Shown here piece by piece: positions 51,253-60,792 of a DNA stretch of 64,000 nt (its first letter is position 1; each line of letters begins with the position of its first letter). Both the position numbers and the translations under genes were made by a program. Under the pieces are notes generated by a model. It was not told where the DNA came from, made no database searches, and saw only the letters and a list, made by a program, of their open reading frames with translations. Source of the DNA: an uncultured Spirochaetales bacterium (GTDB lineage: Bacteria > Spirochaetota > Spirochaetia > Sphaerochaetales > Sphaerochaetaceae); the NCBI GenBank assembly GCA_949288415.1, contig CASEKE010000045.1, positions 1-64,000 on the forward strand, read 5' to 3'.

Positions 51253-52350
51253 ATGAAAAAAATTCTTAAAGGCGTACTCGCCGTTACACCAGACGGCACG
51301 GACAATCTGGACATCACCATCGAAGATGGGATCATCGCAAGCATCGACAAAAGCAAGGAAAAGACACCTCTGATCGCAATACCCGGATTTATCGATACAC
51401 ACATCCACGGCTTCGGAGGAAACGGCACCGAGGATTGCAAGCCGGAATCGATTCTCGGAATGTCCGAATCTCTGATCAAGTTCGGCGTCACAACATTCTT
51501 CCCGACGATCTACACCGACGTGGAGAGCAAGATGAGGAAAAGCATCCATGCCTGCTACGAGGCAAAGGGCAAGGAAAAGGGCGCTACGATCGGCGGCATC
51601 CACATAGAAGGACCATTCATCTCTCCGAAGCGCATCGGAGCCCAGAACCCGGACGGAAGAAAAAATCCTTCCAAGGAATTCTTCGAGCTGCTGCTATCGG
51701 AGGCTCCAGGTCTCGTAAAGGCCATGACGATGGCCCCGGAACTTCCCGGGACGGAGGAAGTGGCAGCCTGTGCGGCAGAGAACAAGGTGAAGCTTCTCTG
51801 CGGACACACGAACGCGACCTACGAGGAGACGCTGAAGGGACACGAGCTCGGAGTAAGCCATGGAACGCACCTGTTCAACGCGATGGTCGGACTGCATCAC
51901 AGAAAACCCGGAACGGTCGGAGCGATACTTACGAGCGACATGACGACGGAGATAATCGGCGACGGGCTGCACACGCATCCAGCGATTCTCAAGATGGTCG
52001 TGGACCTGAAAGGGTCCGATAGAGTCGTCATCGTCACGGATTCGCTGAGGCCGACGGCACAAACGGAAGGAAAACTTACGGCAAACGACGTCGAAGTCGA
52101 GCTTCTCAACGGACTCTGGGTCACAAAGGGAAATCCGGATCTGATACAAGGCTCCGCTGCGACCATGCTAAAAGGATTCCAGAATCTGATCGGCTGGGGC
52201 ATATCGCTCGAAGATGCCGTCAAGCTAACCTCCTCTACTGCCGCCAGACTCTATGGACTTGACGATGTGGGAACTATTGAAGTAGGAAAGAAGGCAGATA
52301 TCGTAGTCCTTAACATGGACTATACCATCAACGAGGTAATAAAAGGCTGA
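51253..52350 (+). CDS. nagA: N-acetylglucosamine-6-phosphate deacetylase
   Basis: Amidohydrolase of 365 residues removing acetate from GlcNAc-6-phosphate. Metal and substrate motifs are IPGFIDTHIHGFGGNGTED near residue 45, IGGIHIEGPFISPKRIGAQN near residue 120, LCGHTNATYEE near residue 180, GTHLFNAMVGLHHRKPG near residue 200 and the catalytic Asp in VIVTDSLRPT near residue 260 (commonly TDA). It heads an operon with two peptidase-like genes, so amino sugars and peptides of cell wall or mucin may be processed together. Confidence 0.94.
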   Translation: MKKILKGVLAVTPDGTDNLDITIEDGIIASIDKSKEKTPLIAIPGFIDTHIHGFGGNGTEDCKPESILGMSESLIKFGVTTFFPTIYTDVESKMRKSIHACYEAKGKEKGATIGGIHIEGPFISPKRIGAQNPDGRKNPSKEFFELLLSEAPGLVKAMTMAPELPGTEEVAACAAENKVKLLCGHTNATYEETLKGHELGVSHGTHLFNAMVGLHHRKPGTVGAILTSDMTTEIIGDGLHTHPAILKMVVDLKGSDRVVIVTDSLRPTAQTEGKLTANDVEVELLNGLWVTKGNPDLIQGSAATMLKGFQNLIGWGISLEDAVKLTSSTAARLYGLDDVGTIEVGKKADIVVLNMDYTINEVIKG

Positions 52351-52352
52351 AA

Positions 52353-53777
52353 ATGTGGTACGACAATCTTTCCGATAGAAGGCTATGGGAGATCTTCGAG
52401 GAGATCTCCAGAATACCGAGAGAAAGCGGCAACGAGGAAGGCATAAGAAACTTCCTTCTCAGATGGGCCGATGAGCACGGGCTTGCAAACGATACTGACG
52501 ACATTGGCAACGTATTCATCTATGCGCCCGCAACAAGCGGACACGAGAACGTCCCTGCTATAGCATTGCAGGGCCATATGGACATGGTATGCGTGAAACG
52601 TCCGGGATCGATGCACGACTTCACGAAAGATCCGATAGAGATAGTCTGCGAAGATGGAATCATCCATGCAAAGGACACCTCTCTCGGTGCGGACAACGGC
52701 ATAGCGATCGCAATTGCCCTGTCGATCTTCACAGATCCGACAGCCGAGCATGGACCTCTGGAAGCCATCTTTACTGTAAGCGAAGAGACGGGACTGACCG
52801 GAGCATTCAACCTCGATGCAAGCAAAGTCAAGGCTCGCAGGATGATCAACCTCGACAGCGAGGAGGAGTCGATCATATACATAGGCTGCGCGGGAGGAGT
52901 CGACATGAAGGCCGTCCTTCCTCTCAGAAAGACTACGAACAAGGCTGCGCACACCTATGAGATAAAGGTCCATGGACTTCTCGGAGGACACTCAGGAGGA
53001 GAAATCCACAAGGAAAGAGGGAATGCAGTGAAGCTTCTTGCCAGAATCCTTGAAAGAATCGGACGCTACAGTCTGGTCTCGATCGCCGGCGGCACGAAGC
53101 ACAACGTGATTCCATCGGAAGCCGTTGCAACGATTTCTGCATCTTCCGACCCGACATCGAAGGTGAAAAAGGCCGCCAAGGAAATCGCAAACGAGCTCAA
53201 GTATGCCGATCCGGGATTCGATTTTACGGTGAAAGAGATAGACAACGTCGACGAAGTCCTTTCCTCGAAGACCCGCGACAGGATCGTTGACCTACTGTTC
53301 ACCGCTCCGCACGGAGTCAAAACAATGAGCACAGCGATACCAGGCATCGTCGAGACGTCGAACAACCTTGCAATAGTCGAAACCGGGAAGGACGAATTCG
53401 TCATACGAAACAGCATAAGAAGCAACATAGGTTCTGCAAGAGATAATCATCTCCTGATGTTGACCACCCTTTACAAAGCCTATGGTTTTTCCGTGGAAGC
53501 TGGCGACGGGTATCCTGAATGGGAACCGGATCCGAATTCGAAATTCCTGAAGATCGTAGCAAAGGCGTACAAGGACATCCTCGGCAAGGAACCTGAGATA
53601 ACCGCGATCCATGCAGGCCTTGAATGCGGTATAATAAACAAGCGCATAAAAGGAATGGATTCGATATCCATCGGACCGGACCTTCTCGACGTACACTCGG
53701 TGAACGAACATGTAGTCGCAGAATCCGCAGAGAGAATCTCGTATTTTATACGAGAGCTTCTGGCAAGGATGAAATAG
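52353..53777 (+). CDS. pepD: Aminoacyl-histidine dipeptidase (PepD, M20)
   Basis: Metallopeptidase of 474 residues that splits Xaa-His and other dipeptides. Metal ligands and neighbours are IALQGHMDMVCVK near residue 70, the bridging Asp in DTSLGADNGIAIA near residue 110, the catalytic Glu pair in FTVSEETGLTGAF near residue 143 and NLDSEEE near residue 170. HAGLECGIINKRIKG near residue 420 holds further ligands. It follows nagA after two bases without a strong ribosome site, so coupling is likely. Confidence 0.94.
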   Translation: MWYDNLSDRRLWEIFEEISRIPRESGNEEGIRNFLLRWADEHGLANDTDDIGNVFIYAPATSGHENVPAIALQGHMDMVCVKRPGSMHDFTKDPIEIVCEDGIIHAKDTSLGADNGIAIAIALSIFTDPTAEHGPLEAIFTVSEETGLTGAFNLDASKVKARRMINLDSEEESIIYIGCAGGVDMKAVLPLRKTTNKAAHTYEIKVHGLLGGHSGGEIHKERGNAVKLLARILERIGRYSLVSIAGGTKHNVIPSEAVATISASSDPTSKVKKAAKEIANELKYADPGFDFTVKEIDNVDEVLSSKTRDRIVDLLFTAPHGVKTMSTAIPGIVETSNNLAIVETGKDEFVIRNSIRSNIGSARDNHLLMLTTLYKAYGFSVEAGDGYPEWEPDPNSKFLKIVAKAYKDILGKEPEITAIHAGLECGIINKRIKGMDSISIGPDLLDVHSVNEHVVAESAERISYFIRELLARMK

Positions 53778-53784
53778 GACCATC

Positions 53785-54516
53785 ATGTCAAGACCACGCA
53801 TCGGAATAATCTCGTATCTCGAGGAGAACAAGGAAAGCGTATTCCGCTTCAGGCAGAACATGATAAACGAAGCCTATACTTCCGCCTTGCTCGAATCGGG
53901 AGCGATTCCCTCAATAATTCCGTCGATCGGAGACAAGGAGGCAATCGATCTCCTGCTTTCTTCCGTAGACGGGATTCTCATACCGGGAGGAGAGGATATC
54001 GATCCGAGTCTATACGGGGAAGAGAGTGAAGGCCTGAGCCAGAAAACGAACAAGGATCAGGATCTCTTCCAGAAAGACATCATATTGAGAGCTCTGGATA
54101 TGCACAAATGTATCATGGGTATATGCAGAGGGCATCAGATTGTCAATGTCACTCTCGGGGGAAAGCTGTTCCAGGATATTCCGTCACAGGTTCCGAATGC
54201 GACTATCCACAAGGACATATCCAATGCATACACTACTTCGCATGCAATCCGAATCGAAGAAAACTCCATGCTCCGACAGGCCGTCGGCTCTGCCATGATA
54301 AAAGTCAATACGCTTCACCATCAGGCTGTGAGGATACCGGGCTGCAAACTGGCCGCATCGGCATGGGCGGAGGACGGATTGATCGAGGCCACAGAGGATC
54401 GCGAAAGAAGAATAATCACAGTACAATGGCATCCTGAAGCTCTTCAGGACCAGGAGGAGGAAAGGGAAAGGAACCTGCGCATATTCAGGTTCTTCGCATC
54501 CCTCGCACGGAAATGA
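53785..54516 (+). CDS. Class I glutamine amidotransferase-like hydrolase (gamma-glutamyl-GABA hydrolase family)
   Basis: A 243-residue peptidase C26 protein. DGILIPGGEDIDPSLYG near residue 55, the nucleophile Cys in IMGICRGHQIVNVTLGG near residue 112 and the His-Glu pair in VQWHPEAL near residue 215 form the triad. Relatives such as PuuD hydrolyse gamma-glutamyl amides. With pepD next to it a role in gamma-glutamyl peptide breakdown is plausible. Starts seven bases after pepD. Confidence 0.9.
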   Translation: MSRPRIGIISYLEENKESVFRFRQNMINEAYTSALLESGAIPSIIPSIGDKEAIDLLLSSVDGILIPGGEDIDPSLYGEESEGLSQKTNKDQDLFQKDIILRALDMHKCIMGICRGHQIVNVTLGGKLFQDIPSQVPNATIHKDISNAYTTSHAIRIEENSMLRQAVGSAMIKVNTLHHQAVRIPGCKLAASAWAEDGLIEATEDRERRIITVQWHPEALQDQEEERERNLRIFRFFASLARK

Positions 54517-54947
54517 GAAACAGACTGCAGAAACTTACCCTTATCAATCCCCTCACTTACAAGCCGAAGGAGATGGACTTCAACGCGATGCTGCGATTCA
54601 TACTTCTTGCGCCTGTCGGAACCGATGCCTTCATCAGATTCCGCTTTTCGTTCTCCGACTCGGGAGCAGCATTCGAACGGATGGAATCCGGATACAAGGA
54701 ACCCCTGACGGAAAAGGAAAAGGCAGAGACGGAAGCCGGGATGAGGCCGAAGATGCGCGAAGGAGAGACGCTATCGATTCCGAGCGGTACTTACTACTTC
54801 GAACAGTATCCGGACCTCTCCGAGGAGAAACTTTTGACGAGAACGCTATCCGCACTGCTCTCAGTAGGAAACGGCGACGAGATATACGTCAGGCTGTTCA
54901 AGGAAAACATGCTCGAATGCGTCATGCAGGGATTCAAGGCACTCTAA
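54513..54947 (+). CDS. Conserved-looking protein of unknown function
   Basis: A 144-residue protein, not recognised, starting in the ATGA overlap with the amidotransferase gene. It is mixed alpha/beta: MLRFILLAPVGTDAFIRFRF near the N-terminus, SIPSGTYYFEQYPDLSEEKL in the middle and GDEIYVRLFKENMLECVMQG at the end. No signal peptide, no membrane segment. Its operon place suggests it is translated; no function is proposed. Confidence 0.75.
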   Translation: MRNRLQKLTLINPLTYKPKEMDFNAMLRFILLAPVGTDAFIRFRFSFSDSGAAFERMESGYKEPLTEKEKAETEAGMRPKMREGETLSIPSGTYYFEQYPDLSEEKLLTRTLSALLSVGNGDEIYVRLFKENMLECVMQGFKAL

Positions 54948-55002
54948 GTGTTGTTACTGAAGGGAAAATAAGTTAGATTCTTATGGATAGGAGTCGACTG
55001 AT

Positions 55003-56190
55003 TTGAACGTTGAGACAATAGACAGCACACTTCATGTGATCACTTTCGACGACGGCAGTGTCATCCACCTGATCGGAACGGCGCACGTATCCTCCGGATC
55101 TGTGGAACAGGTCGGAAAAATCATAGATGAAGTGCAACCAGACAGAATATGCATCGAGCTGGACAGCTCGAGAATGAAAAGCAAGACGGACACGAGCTAT
55201 TCCGATACCGATATACGCAAGGTGATCAAGGAAGGCAAAGGATTCTTCCTTCTTGCGAATACAGCTCTTGCATCCTTCCAGAAAAGGATGGGAGCCCAGA
55301 CCGGAATCAAACCGGGAGAAGAGATTCTCACAGCCGCCAAGCTTGCAAAAGAGAGAGACATTCCGATTTCTCTTTGCGACAGGGAAATACAGATAACTTT
55401 CAAGCGGGCATGGGCGAAATCGTCCTTATGGAACAAGATCAAACTGCTTGCAACTCTCATCTCGGCCGCATTCTCGGACGAATCGCTGTCCGAGGAAGAG
55501 CTCGAGAAGCTGAAGAATCAGGACACGCTGGAAAGCATGATGAACGAGATTGCAAAGGAACTGCCTGCCGTCAAGGAGGTCCTGATCGACGAGAGAGACC
55601 GATACCTTGCAACCAGCATATACAATGCACCCGGACGAAACAAAGTGGCTGTGATAGGTGCCGGCCATACCGGAGGAATCATAAAAACGCTCGGGCAGCT
55701 CGAGAAAAACGAGATAACGAACGAAACAGAATCTCTGGTATCCGTCCCGAAAGGCAAGCCCGTCGGCAAGGTCCTATCCTATCTCATACCTGCACTAATA
55801 GTGCTTCTTATAGTAATCGGATGCATACAATCGGGTTTCGACCAGGGAATCAGGATGTTCCTTCTCTGGGTAGTCGTCTGCATGTGCTCCACAGCTGTCG
55901 GAACGGTCATTTCTCTTGCCCATCCGCTCAACATACTTCTCTGTGCCGCCACCGCACCGTTCTTCGCGCTCAATCCAGTACTCGGAGTCGGAATGCTCGG
56001 AGGAGTGCTCGAGGCGACGTTCAGAAAGCCGAAGGTCAAGGATTTCGAGAACATGACCGACGACGCAGGGAAACTGACAGGATGGTATAGAAACCGGATA
56101 CTTCATGCCTTGCTTGTCTTCCTTCTGTCAAGCATAGGAAGCTCGCTGGGAACACTCGTAGCATTCCCTATGCTGATTGCACGGCTATAG
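55003..56190 (+). CDS. TraB-family membrane protein
   Basis: A 395-residue protein of the TraB/GumN-like family (pheromone-shutdown type). The conserved opening VIHLIGTAHVSSGSVEQVGK and IIDEVQPDRICIELDSSR, then AVIGAGHTGGIIKTLG near residue 215, define the soluble domain. Four or so hydrophobic segments follow from residue 250. The start is TTG with AGGAG nine bases before it. The exact activity is unknown in bacteria. It ends in front of a strong terminator. Confidence 0.88.
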   Translation: MNVETIDSTLHVITFDDGSVIHLIGTAHVSSGSVEQVGKIIDEVQPDRICIELDSSRMKSKTDTSYSDTDIRKVIKEGKGFFLLANTALASFQKRMGAQTGIKPGEEILTAAKLAKERDIPISLCDREIQITFKRAWAKSSLWNKIKLLATLISAAFSDESLSEEELEKLKNQDTLESMMNEIAKELPAVKEVLIDERDRYLATSIYNAPGRNKVAVIGAGHTGGIIKTLGQLEKNEITNETESLVSVPKGKPVGKVLSYLIPALIVLLIVIGCIQSGFDQGIRMFLLWVVVCMCSTAVGTVISLAHPLNILLCAATAPFFALNPVLGVGMLGGVLEATFRKPKVKDFENMTDDAGKLTGWYRNRILHALLVFLLSSIGSSLGTLVAFPMLIARL

Positions 56191-56226
56191 GAAAAAGATA
56201 TACAAAGCCCTGAACAACCGAGGAAG

Positions 56227-56267
56227 AAAACCTCCCGATGGACTGGAAATCCGAAGGGAGGTTTTTT
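56227..56267 (+). terminator. Intrinsic terminator after the TraB-family gene
   Basis: AAAACCTCCC and GGGAGGTTTT form a ten-pair stem with a 19-base loop that can pair further, followed by TTTT. The A-run on the other arm lets it also work for minus-strand transcripts. Between here and the gene ending at 56448 I see nothing. Confidence 0.9.
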
Positions 56268-56447
56268 GATGGAGAGCATGGACGAACATAGACAGAACCT
56301 GACAAACAGACGGAAATGAAAAATCATTCTATTGGCAATATTTCCGGTAGCACAGAGTCCGATTTCCGCTCGATGAAGATTAGTAAGGACTTCGAACCAA
56401 TACCCATATACAACTCATCTATAGTCAGGAAAAAGAAATATCTTGCA

Positions 56448-56711
56448 TCAGCATGAAACCTTCCATCCGGCATCGATCAGATCGTCTATGGTTTCGTAAG
56501 GCCCTATAACCTTTTCAGTTTTCAGGTCACGCACATAATAGCGATCGGAAAAAGCGTCCACAAGATCCACATATCCGTTCCGGCCGTCCAGATGCACGAC
56601 ATGGCAACCGCTGCCGAAAGCAAACGATCCGACCGGCATATTGTAAAGGATTTCCCGTGTCTCTATCTTGTTTCTCTCAGGCCAGGAAGCAGACTTCGAT
56701 ATATTCTTCAT
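56448..56711 (-). CDS. Small protein of unknown function
   Basis: An 87-residue protein, not recognised. GGGAGG stands five bases before the ATG, which supports a real gene. Sequence features are YNMPVGSFAFGSGCHVVHLD, DRYYVRDLKTEKVIGPYETI and the end DDLIDAGWKVSC. It looks like a small beta-rich soluble domain. It lies 50 bases downstream of radA on the same strand. Confidence 0.65.
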   Translation of the reverse strand: MKNISKSASWPERNKIETREILYNMPVGSFAFGSGCHVVHLDGRNGYVDLVDAFSDRYYVRDLKTEKVIGPYETIDDLIDAGWKVSC

Positions 56712-56761
56712 GTTTTCCTCCCTATGGACTATAGCCCAAAAAAGAGGAACATGGATCGAAA

Positions 56762-58117
56762 CTAGAGAAGAAATGCACTCTTGATTGCGCTTCGAAGCGT
56801 CCTGACCTGTATATTCGACCCGGAAGACAGACGTCCTTTCTCGTATGGAGTAAGCAGGCTGTCGAATCCGAGATCCTGTGCAGCCTTTGCACGTCTTTCA
56901 GCAAAGCCTACATACCTTACTTCCCCTGCCAGCGACAGCTCTCCGTACGACACCAGCTTTGACGGTATGCTCTTGTTCATCTTTGAGCTGAACAGAGCCA
57001 AAGCCAGAGGAAGCTCGATCGACACATCGCTCAGCTTCACTCCTCCGGCAACATTGACATAAATGTCCTGGTCTGAAAGTTTCATACCAACATGGCGCTC
57101 AAGGATGGCAGCGACACGAGACACACGTGCAATTTCGATCTTGTCGGAATATATACGCTGCAAACCGGTTTTGGCAGGAACAACCAAGGCCTGTATCTCC
57201 ACGACGAAAGTCCTGGAACCTTCGGCTATAGATGTAAAAGCAATGCCGGGAGGAAACTCTCCTTCCTCCCTTGAGGATAGGAATATGCCAGTAGGATCCT
57301 TGATGCCATGCAAACCCTTCGCATCCATCTCGAAAAGTCCTATCTCATCCACAGAGCCGAAACGGTTCTTTGCTGCCCTAAGCAGACGGATGCCGCTTTC
57401 GGCATCCTCGAAGTACAGCACCGTGTCTACCATGTGCTCGACTATCTTCGGGCCTGCTATGTTCCCGTCCTTCGTAACATGTCCCACGAAGAATATTGCA
57501 GCTCCTATCTTCTTGGCCAGAAGAGAAAGGGACAGGCAGCAAGCACGCACCTGGTTCGGAGAGCCCTGCAGAGAGGCTACAGAAGCGCTCGACAGGGTCT
57601 GGAGGGAATCTATCACCACAATGCGCGGTTCGAGGCGTTCAAGGCATTCCTCGAGCGCCTCAAGACGCGTATCGCAAAATATCGATATGTCATCAAGCCG
57701 CAGACCAAGCCTTTCTCCTCTCAGCCGTACCTGTGAAGGAGACTCTTCGCCGCTGACATAAAGCACATCACCTTCGGAGGAAAGGTTTGCAATCATCTCG
57801 AGCATGAGCGTGGATTTTCCTATACCCGGCTCACCGCCGACAAGAACGGACGACGGAATCATGACCCCTCCGCCAAGAACGCGATCAAGTTCGTCATATC
57901 CGCTCGAAAGCCTGACAGCCTTATCGGCAGGAACTTCGGAAAGTTTCTTTATTCCCGTCTCCATTACGACAGATGCAGGAGAGGCGGTCTTTCTCTCGGG
58001 AACGACCGTCTCTTCCTCAAAACTGTTCCAGGAACCGCATTTGTTGCAACGCCCCATCCACTTTGTCTCGACATGTCCGCATTCAGTGCAGACATACCTC
58101 TTCTGGACTTCCTTCAT
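56762..58117 (-). CDS. radA: DNA repair protein RadA
   Basis: Branch-migration helicase-like repair protein of 451 residues. The zinc finger YVCTECGHVETKWMGRCNKC opens the protein. Walker A GGEPGIGKSTLMLEM lies near residue 93, the RadA-specific KNRFGSVDEIG near residue 250, and the Lon-protease-like domain (NVAGGVKLSDVSIELPLALA, SLAGEVRYVG) ends it. It begins six bases after the immunophilin gene and has no strong ribosome site, so it depends on coupling. Confidence 0.96.
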   Translation of the reverse strand: MKEVQKRYVCTECGHVETKWMGRCNKCGSWNSFEEETVVPERKTASPASVVMETGIKKLSEVPADKAVRLSSGYDELDRVLGGGVMIPSSVLVGGEPGIGKSTLMLEMIANLSSEGDVLYVSGEESPSQVRLRGERLGLRLDDISIFCDTRLEALEECLERLEPRIVVIDSLQTLSSASVASLQGSPNQVRACCLSLSLLAKKIGAAIFFVGHVTKDGNIAGPKIVEHMVDTVLYFEDAESGIRLLRAAKNRFGSVDEIGLFEMDAKGLHGIKDPTGIFLSSREEGEFPPGIAFTSIAEGSRTFVVEIQALVVPAKTGLQRIYSDKIEIARVSRVAAILERHVGMKLSDQDIYVNVAGGVKLSDVSIELPLALALFSSKMNKSIPSKLVSYGELSLAGEVRYVGFAERRAKAAQDLGFDSLLTPYEKGRLSSGSNIQVRTLRSAIKSAFLL

Positions 58118-58123
58118 GTCTAA

Positions 58124-59074
58124 TCAGAAATCGAGCAGTTCAACCTCGAAAATCAGATACGAATTTGGAGGGATTACTCCTGGATACCCATATTCGCCAT
58201 AACCAAGTTCGGGAGGAATAATGAGAGTGCGCTTCTCCCCCCTTGTCATCGTCTGAAGCGCTTCGTTCCAACCTTCTATGACCTGTCCGATCTTGAAAGA
58301 TGCAGGCTCCTTGCGTGCAATCGACGAGTCGAATACCTTTCCATTGAGAAGGTATCCTTCGTAATGTACTGTGACGTACTGACCGAACTTCGGGGAAGAT
58401 TTACCGTCTCCGGCCTTATCGACAACATACATAAGACCTGAACCTGTCGTCTTAACTCCGGGATATCTGTTGTGGATTTCCTTTACGATACGCTCCCTGG
58501 CCGCCTTCTGTTTCTCGAGCTGAGCTTTCTCGACGTTTTCCACATAATCGCTGAAAGCTTCTCCCGACGTGTCGAACTTGTTTGCATCTTCACCGACCCT
58601 GACAATCTTCACACTGTTGATGCGATCTCCCTGCTCTATGGAATTCACCACATCCTGGCCTTCGACGACATGTCCGAATACGGTATGCTTTCTATCGAGC
58701 CAAGGCGTCTCGACATGCGTTATGAAGAACTGGCTTCCGTTTGTGCCGGGGCCTGCATTGGCCATCGAAAGAACACCAGGCCCTGAATGTCTGAGGGAAT
58801 CGTCGAATTCATCCGGAAAGCGATACCCAGGTCCGCCGGTTCCATCGCCCTTTGGACAGCCACCCTGGATCATGAAGTCCTTTATGACCCTATGGAACGA
58901 AAGTCCGTCATAGAACGGAACCCCCTTGTCCTCCATATTAAGTTCGCCTTCCGCCAATCCGATGAAATTGCAGCAAGTCATCGGACATTTCTTGTATTCA
59001 AGTTCAAGAAGAATTTCACCTTTTGCAGTATCGATGACGGCATAAATACCGTCTTTCAGCTTACTAACATCCAT
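58124..59074 (-). CDS. Dual immunophilin: cyclophilin-FKBP fusion peptidyl-prolyl isomerase
   Basis: A 316-residue protein holding two unrelated prolyl isomerase domains. Residues about 10-165 are a cyclophilin ([55 protein letters not shown]). A charged helical linker, about 170-205, joins it to an FKBP domain, about 210-316 ([58 protein letters not shown]). Such cyclophilin-first fusions are known from spirochaetes and a few other bacteria. No signal peptide, so it acts in the cytoplasm in protein folding. AAGGA before the ATG. Confidence 0.95.
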   Translation of the reverse strand: MDVSKLKDGIYAVIDTAKGEILLELEYKKCPMTCCNFIGLAEGELNMEDKGVPFYDGLSFHRVIKDFMIQGGCPKGDGTGGPGYRFPDEFDDSLRHSGPGVLSMANAGPGTNGSQFFITHVETPWLDRKHTVFGHVVEGQDVVNSIEQGDRINSVKIVRVGEDANKFDTSGEAFSDYVENVEKAQLEKQKAARERIVKEIHNRYPGVKTTGSGLMYVVDKAGDGKSSPKFGQYVTVHYEGYLLNGKVFDSSIARKEPASFKIGQVIEGWNEALQTMTRGEKRTLIIPPELGYGEYGYPGVIPPNSYLIFEVELLDF

Positions 59075-59088
59075 AATTAATTCCTTAT

Positions 59089-59097
59089 ATTATAACA
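59089..59097 (-). promoter_or_regulatory. Extended -10 promoter of the immunophilin-radA pair
   Basis: On the minus strand TGTTATAAT is a perfect extended -10 box, 14 bases before the ATG and just outside the parB stop. The -35 region is poor. Confidence 0.55.
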
Positions 59098-59099
59098 GA

Positions 59100-60032
59100 T
59101 TATTCATCAAACAAGTCTTCGTCTTTACTCAGGAAGGAATATATTCTCTCCAATTCCTTCTGGCTACGATACCTAATCTGTAGCTTCCCTCTTCGCAAAG
59201 ATCCCTTGATTTCCACTTTCGCTCCGAGAACGGATACGAATTTTTCCTCGACACGGATTATATCCGTATCCTTCTCCTTTTTCTTCCCTTTTGGAACCAC
59301 CTTGTGTCCGGCATTGTATTCCGAGGCAAGATGTTCCGCCTCTCTGACAGTAAGCCCATCTTCGACAATCCTGTTTCTCAGAAGCCCATAGTCGGCAGGA
59401 TTCGTCAAAGAAAGGATTGCCCTTGCGTGTCCGGCAGACAGCAATCCCGATATGACATCATCCTTTATGCTGTCCGGAAGCACCAGAAGACGAAGGGAAT
59501 TGGCAACGGCAGAGCGTGATTTGCCGACTCTCTGCGCAACTTCTTCCTGGGTGTATCCGGATTTCTGAATAAGCTGCTGATAAGCAAAAGCCTCTTCCAT
59601 CGGATTCAGGTCCTCACGTTGGACATTTTCTATCAAAGCAATTTCAGCTCTTTGCAGTTCGGTAAAGTTCTTTACTATGACTGGAATCTCCTGCAGACCC
59701 GCCATTTCCGCCGCTCTATATCTTCGCTCTCCGGCAACGATCGAATACTTTCCTGGAGCATATTCTTCTACTATGATCGGCTGAATTACACCCTGTGTCC
59801 TTATCGAATCGGCAAGTTCCTTTAGCTTTTCTTCGTCGAAGTTTTTTCTGGGCTGATTCGGATTGGGTTTCACGTGAAACAACGAAACATTCAATACCTC
59901 GTTGTCCTTGGATTCGAACTCGTGCGGAAGAATCGTCGCATTTATGACATTTTCTATCTGGGCATCGTAGTCGAATCCATTCAAAAGGGATCCCATTCCT
60001 TTTCCGAGTCCGTGCTTCTTATCAGTAGACAC
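59100..60032 (-). CDS. parB: Chromosome partition protein ParB
   Basis: CTP-dependent DNA clamp of 310 residues that loads on parS. The CTP-binding motif VAGERRYRAAEMAGL lies near residue 95, LIENVQREDLNPMEEAFAYQ near residue 125, and the helix-turn-helix YTQEEVAQRVGKSRSAVANS near residue 150. The C-terminal dimer domain follows a Lys-rich linker. The start is GTG at 60032, with AGGAGG nine bases ahead inside parA; the two genes overlap by 11 bases. A parS site is embedded at the codons for LFHVKP. Confidence 0.96.
   Translation of the reverse strand: MSTDKKHGLGKGMGSLLNGFDYDAQIENVINATILPHEFESKDNEVLNVSLFHVKPNPNQPRKNFDEEKLKELADSIRTQGVIQPIIVEEYAPGKYSIVAGERRYRAAEMAGLQEIPVIVKNFTELQRAEIALIENVQREDLNPMEEAFAYQQLIQKSGYTQEEVAQRVGKSRSAVANSLRLLVLPDSIKDDVISGLLSAGHARAILSLTNPADYGLLRNRIVEDGLTVREAEHLASEYNAGHKVVPKGKKKEKDTDIIRVEEKFVSVLGAKVEIKGSLRRGKLQIRYRSQKELERIYSFLSKDEDLFDE
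59866..59881. repeat. parS site within parB
   Basis: GGTTTCACGTGAAACA matches the bacterial parS consensus TGTTTCACGTGAAACA at 15 of 16 positions. It is read as LFHVKP in ParB, as in other bacteria whose parB gene carries a parS. Confidence 0.93.
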
Positions 60033-60783
60033 GACTTGCAACCTCCTTTGCCAATTGAGCATACGCTTTCGCGCCTGCACTCCCCTTGTCGTAGATGTTT
60101 ATCGGAAGTCCGTGGCTTGGAGCCTCGGAAAGCCTGGACGATCTTGGAATGACCGTCTCGAAGACAAGATCCTTGAAATATCCTGTAACGTCATCGACCA
60201 CATCCTGGTTGAGTAGGATACGTTTGCTGTACATGGTAAAAAGTATCCCCATGATTCTCAATTCAGGATTGAGACTTCTTCTGACATTCGTAATCGTTCG
60301 CATCAGAAGATTGAGACCTTCCATAGCCATGTATTCGCATTGTAGCGGTATGATGACCGCATCCGCCCAGACTAAGGCGTTCATAGTCTCAAGTCCCAAG
60401 GAAGGAGGACAATCGAGAAGTATATAGTCGAACATCTCATCAAGACATGAGAGCGCGTTCTTCAGATAGAACTCTCTATTATCCTCATCAACCAATTCGA
60501 TAGCCAAGCCGGCTGTATCGACAGAACCCGCAATAAGAGAAAGATTCTTCACTATTGTCTGCTGCAAAGCGTCCTTTGCATTTTTTTTGCCGATAACAAC
60601 CTGGTATATGGTACTCTTCCTTCCATCCCCTGAGACAGCACCTGTAAGATTAGCCTGAGCATCAAAATCAATCAGCAGAACCCGGAAACCCATCTCCGCA
60701 AGGCAGGAGCCCAGATTCACGCAGGTCGTAGTCTTTCCGACTCCTCCCTTCTGGTTAAAAAAGATGATCTTATGAGCTTTCAT
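60022..60783 (-). CDS. parA: Chromosome partition ATPase ParA
   Basis: A 253-residue Soj/ParA ATPase. The deviant Walker A FNQKGGVGKTTTCVNLG comes at residue 8, Walker B DYILLDCPPSLGLETMNALV near residue 115, and the C-terminal FETVIPRSSRLSEAPSHGLP near residue 205. An upstream ATG (60822) is open, but the promoter -10 box lies between the two, so the start at 60783 is preferred. It works with ParB and the parS sites to move origins apart. Followed by parB with an 11-base overlap. Confidence 0.96.
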   Translation of the reverse strand: MKAHKIIFFNQKGGVGKTTTCVNLGSCLAEMGFRVLLIDFDAQANLTGAVSGDGRKSTIYQVVIGKKNAKDALQQTIVKNLSLIAGSVDTAGLAIELVDEDNREFYLKNALSCLDEMFDYILLDCPPSLGLETMNALVWADAVIIPLQCEYMAMEGLNLLMRTITNVRRSLNPELRIMGILFTMYSKRILLNQDVVDDVTGYFKDLVFETVIPRSSRLSEAPSHGLPINIYDKGSAGAKAYAQLAKEVASRVY

Positions 60784-60792
60784 GATTTTAAT

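Noticed and set aside
49464-51269. A 601-codon plus-strand open frame across the lipid kinase and MATE genes
   Set aside because: It is out of frame with the clear MATE protein and antisense to the kinase; the sequence is Arg-rich noise.
51253-52350. Treating the TDS in place of TDA in NagA as loss of function
   Set aside because: The catalytic Asp itself and all metal-site motifs are intact; a neighbouring Ser is not decisive.
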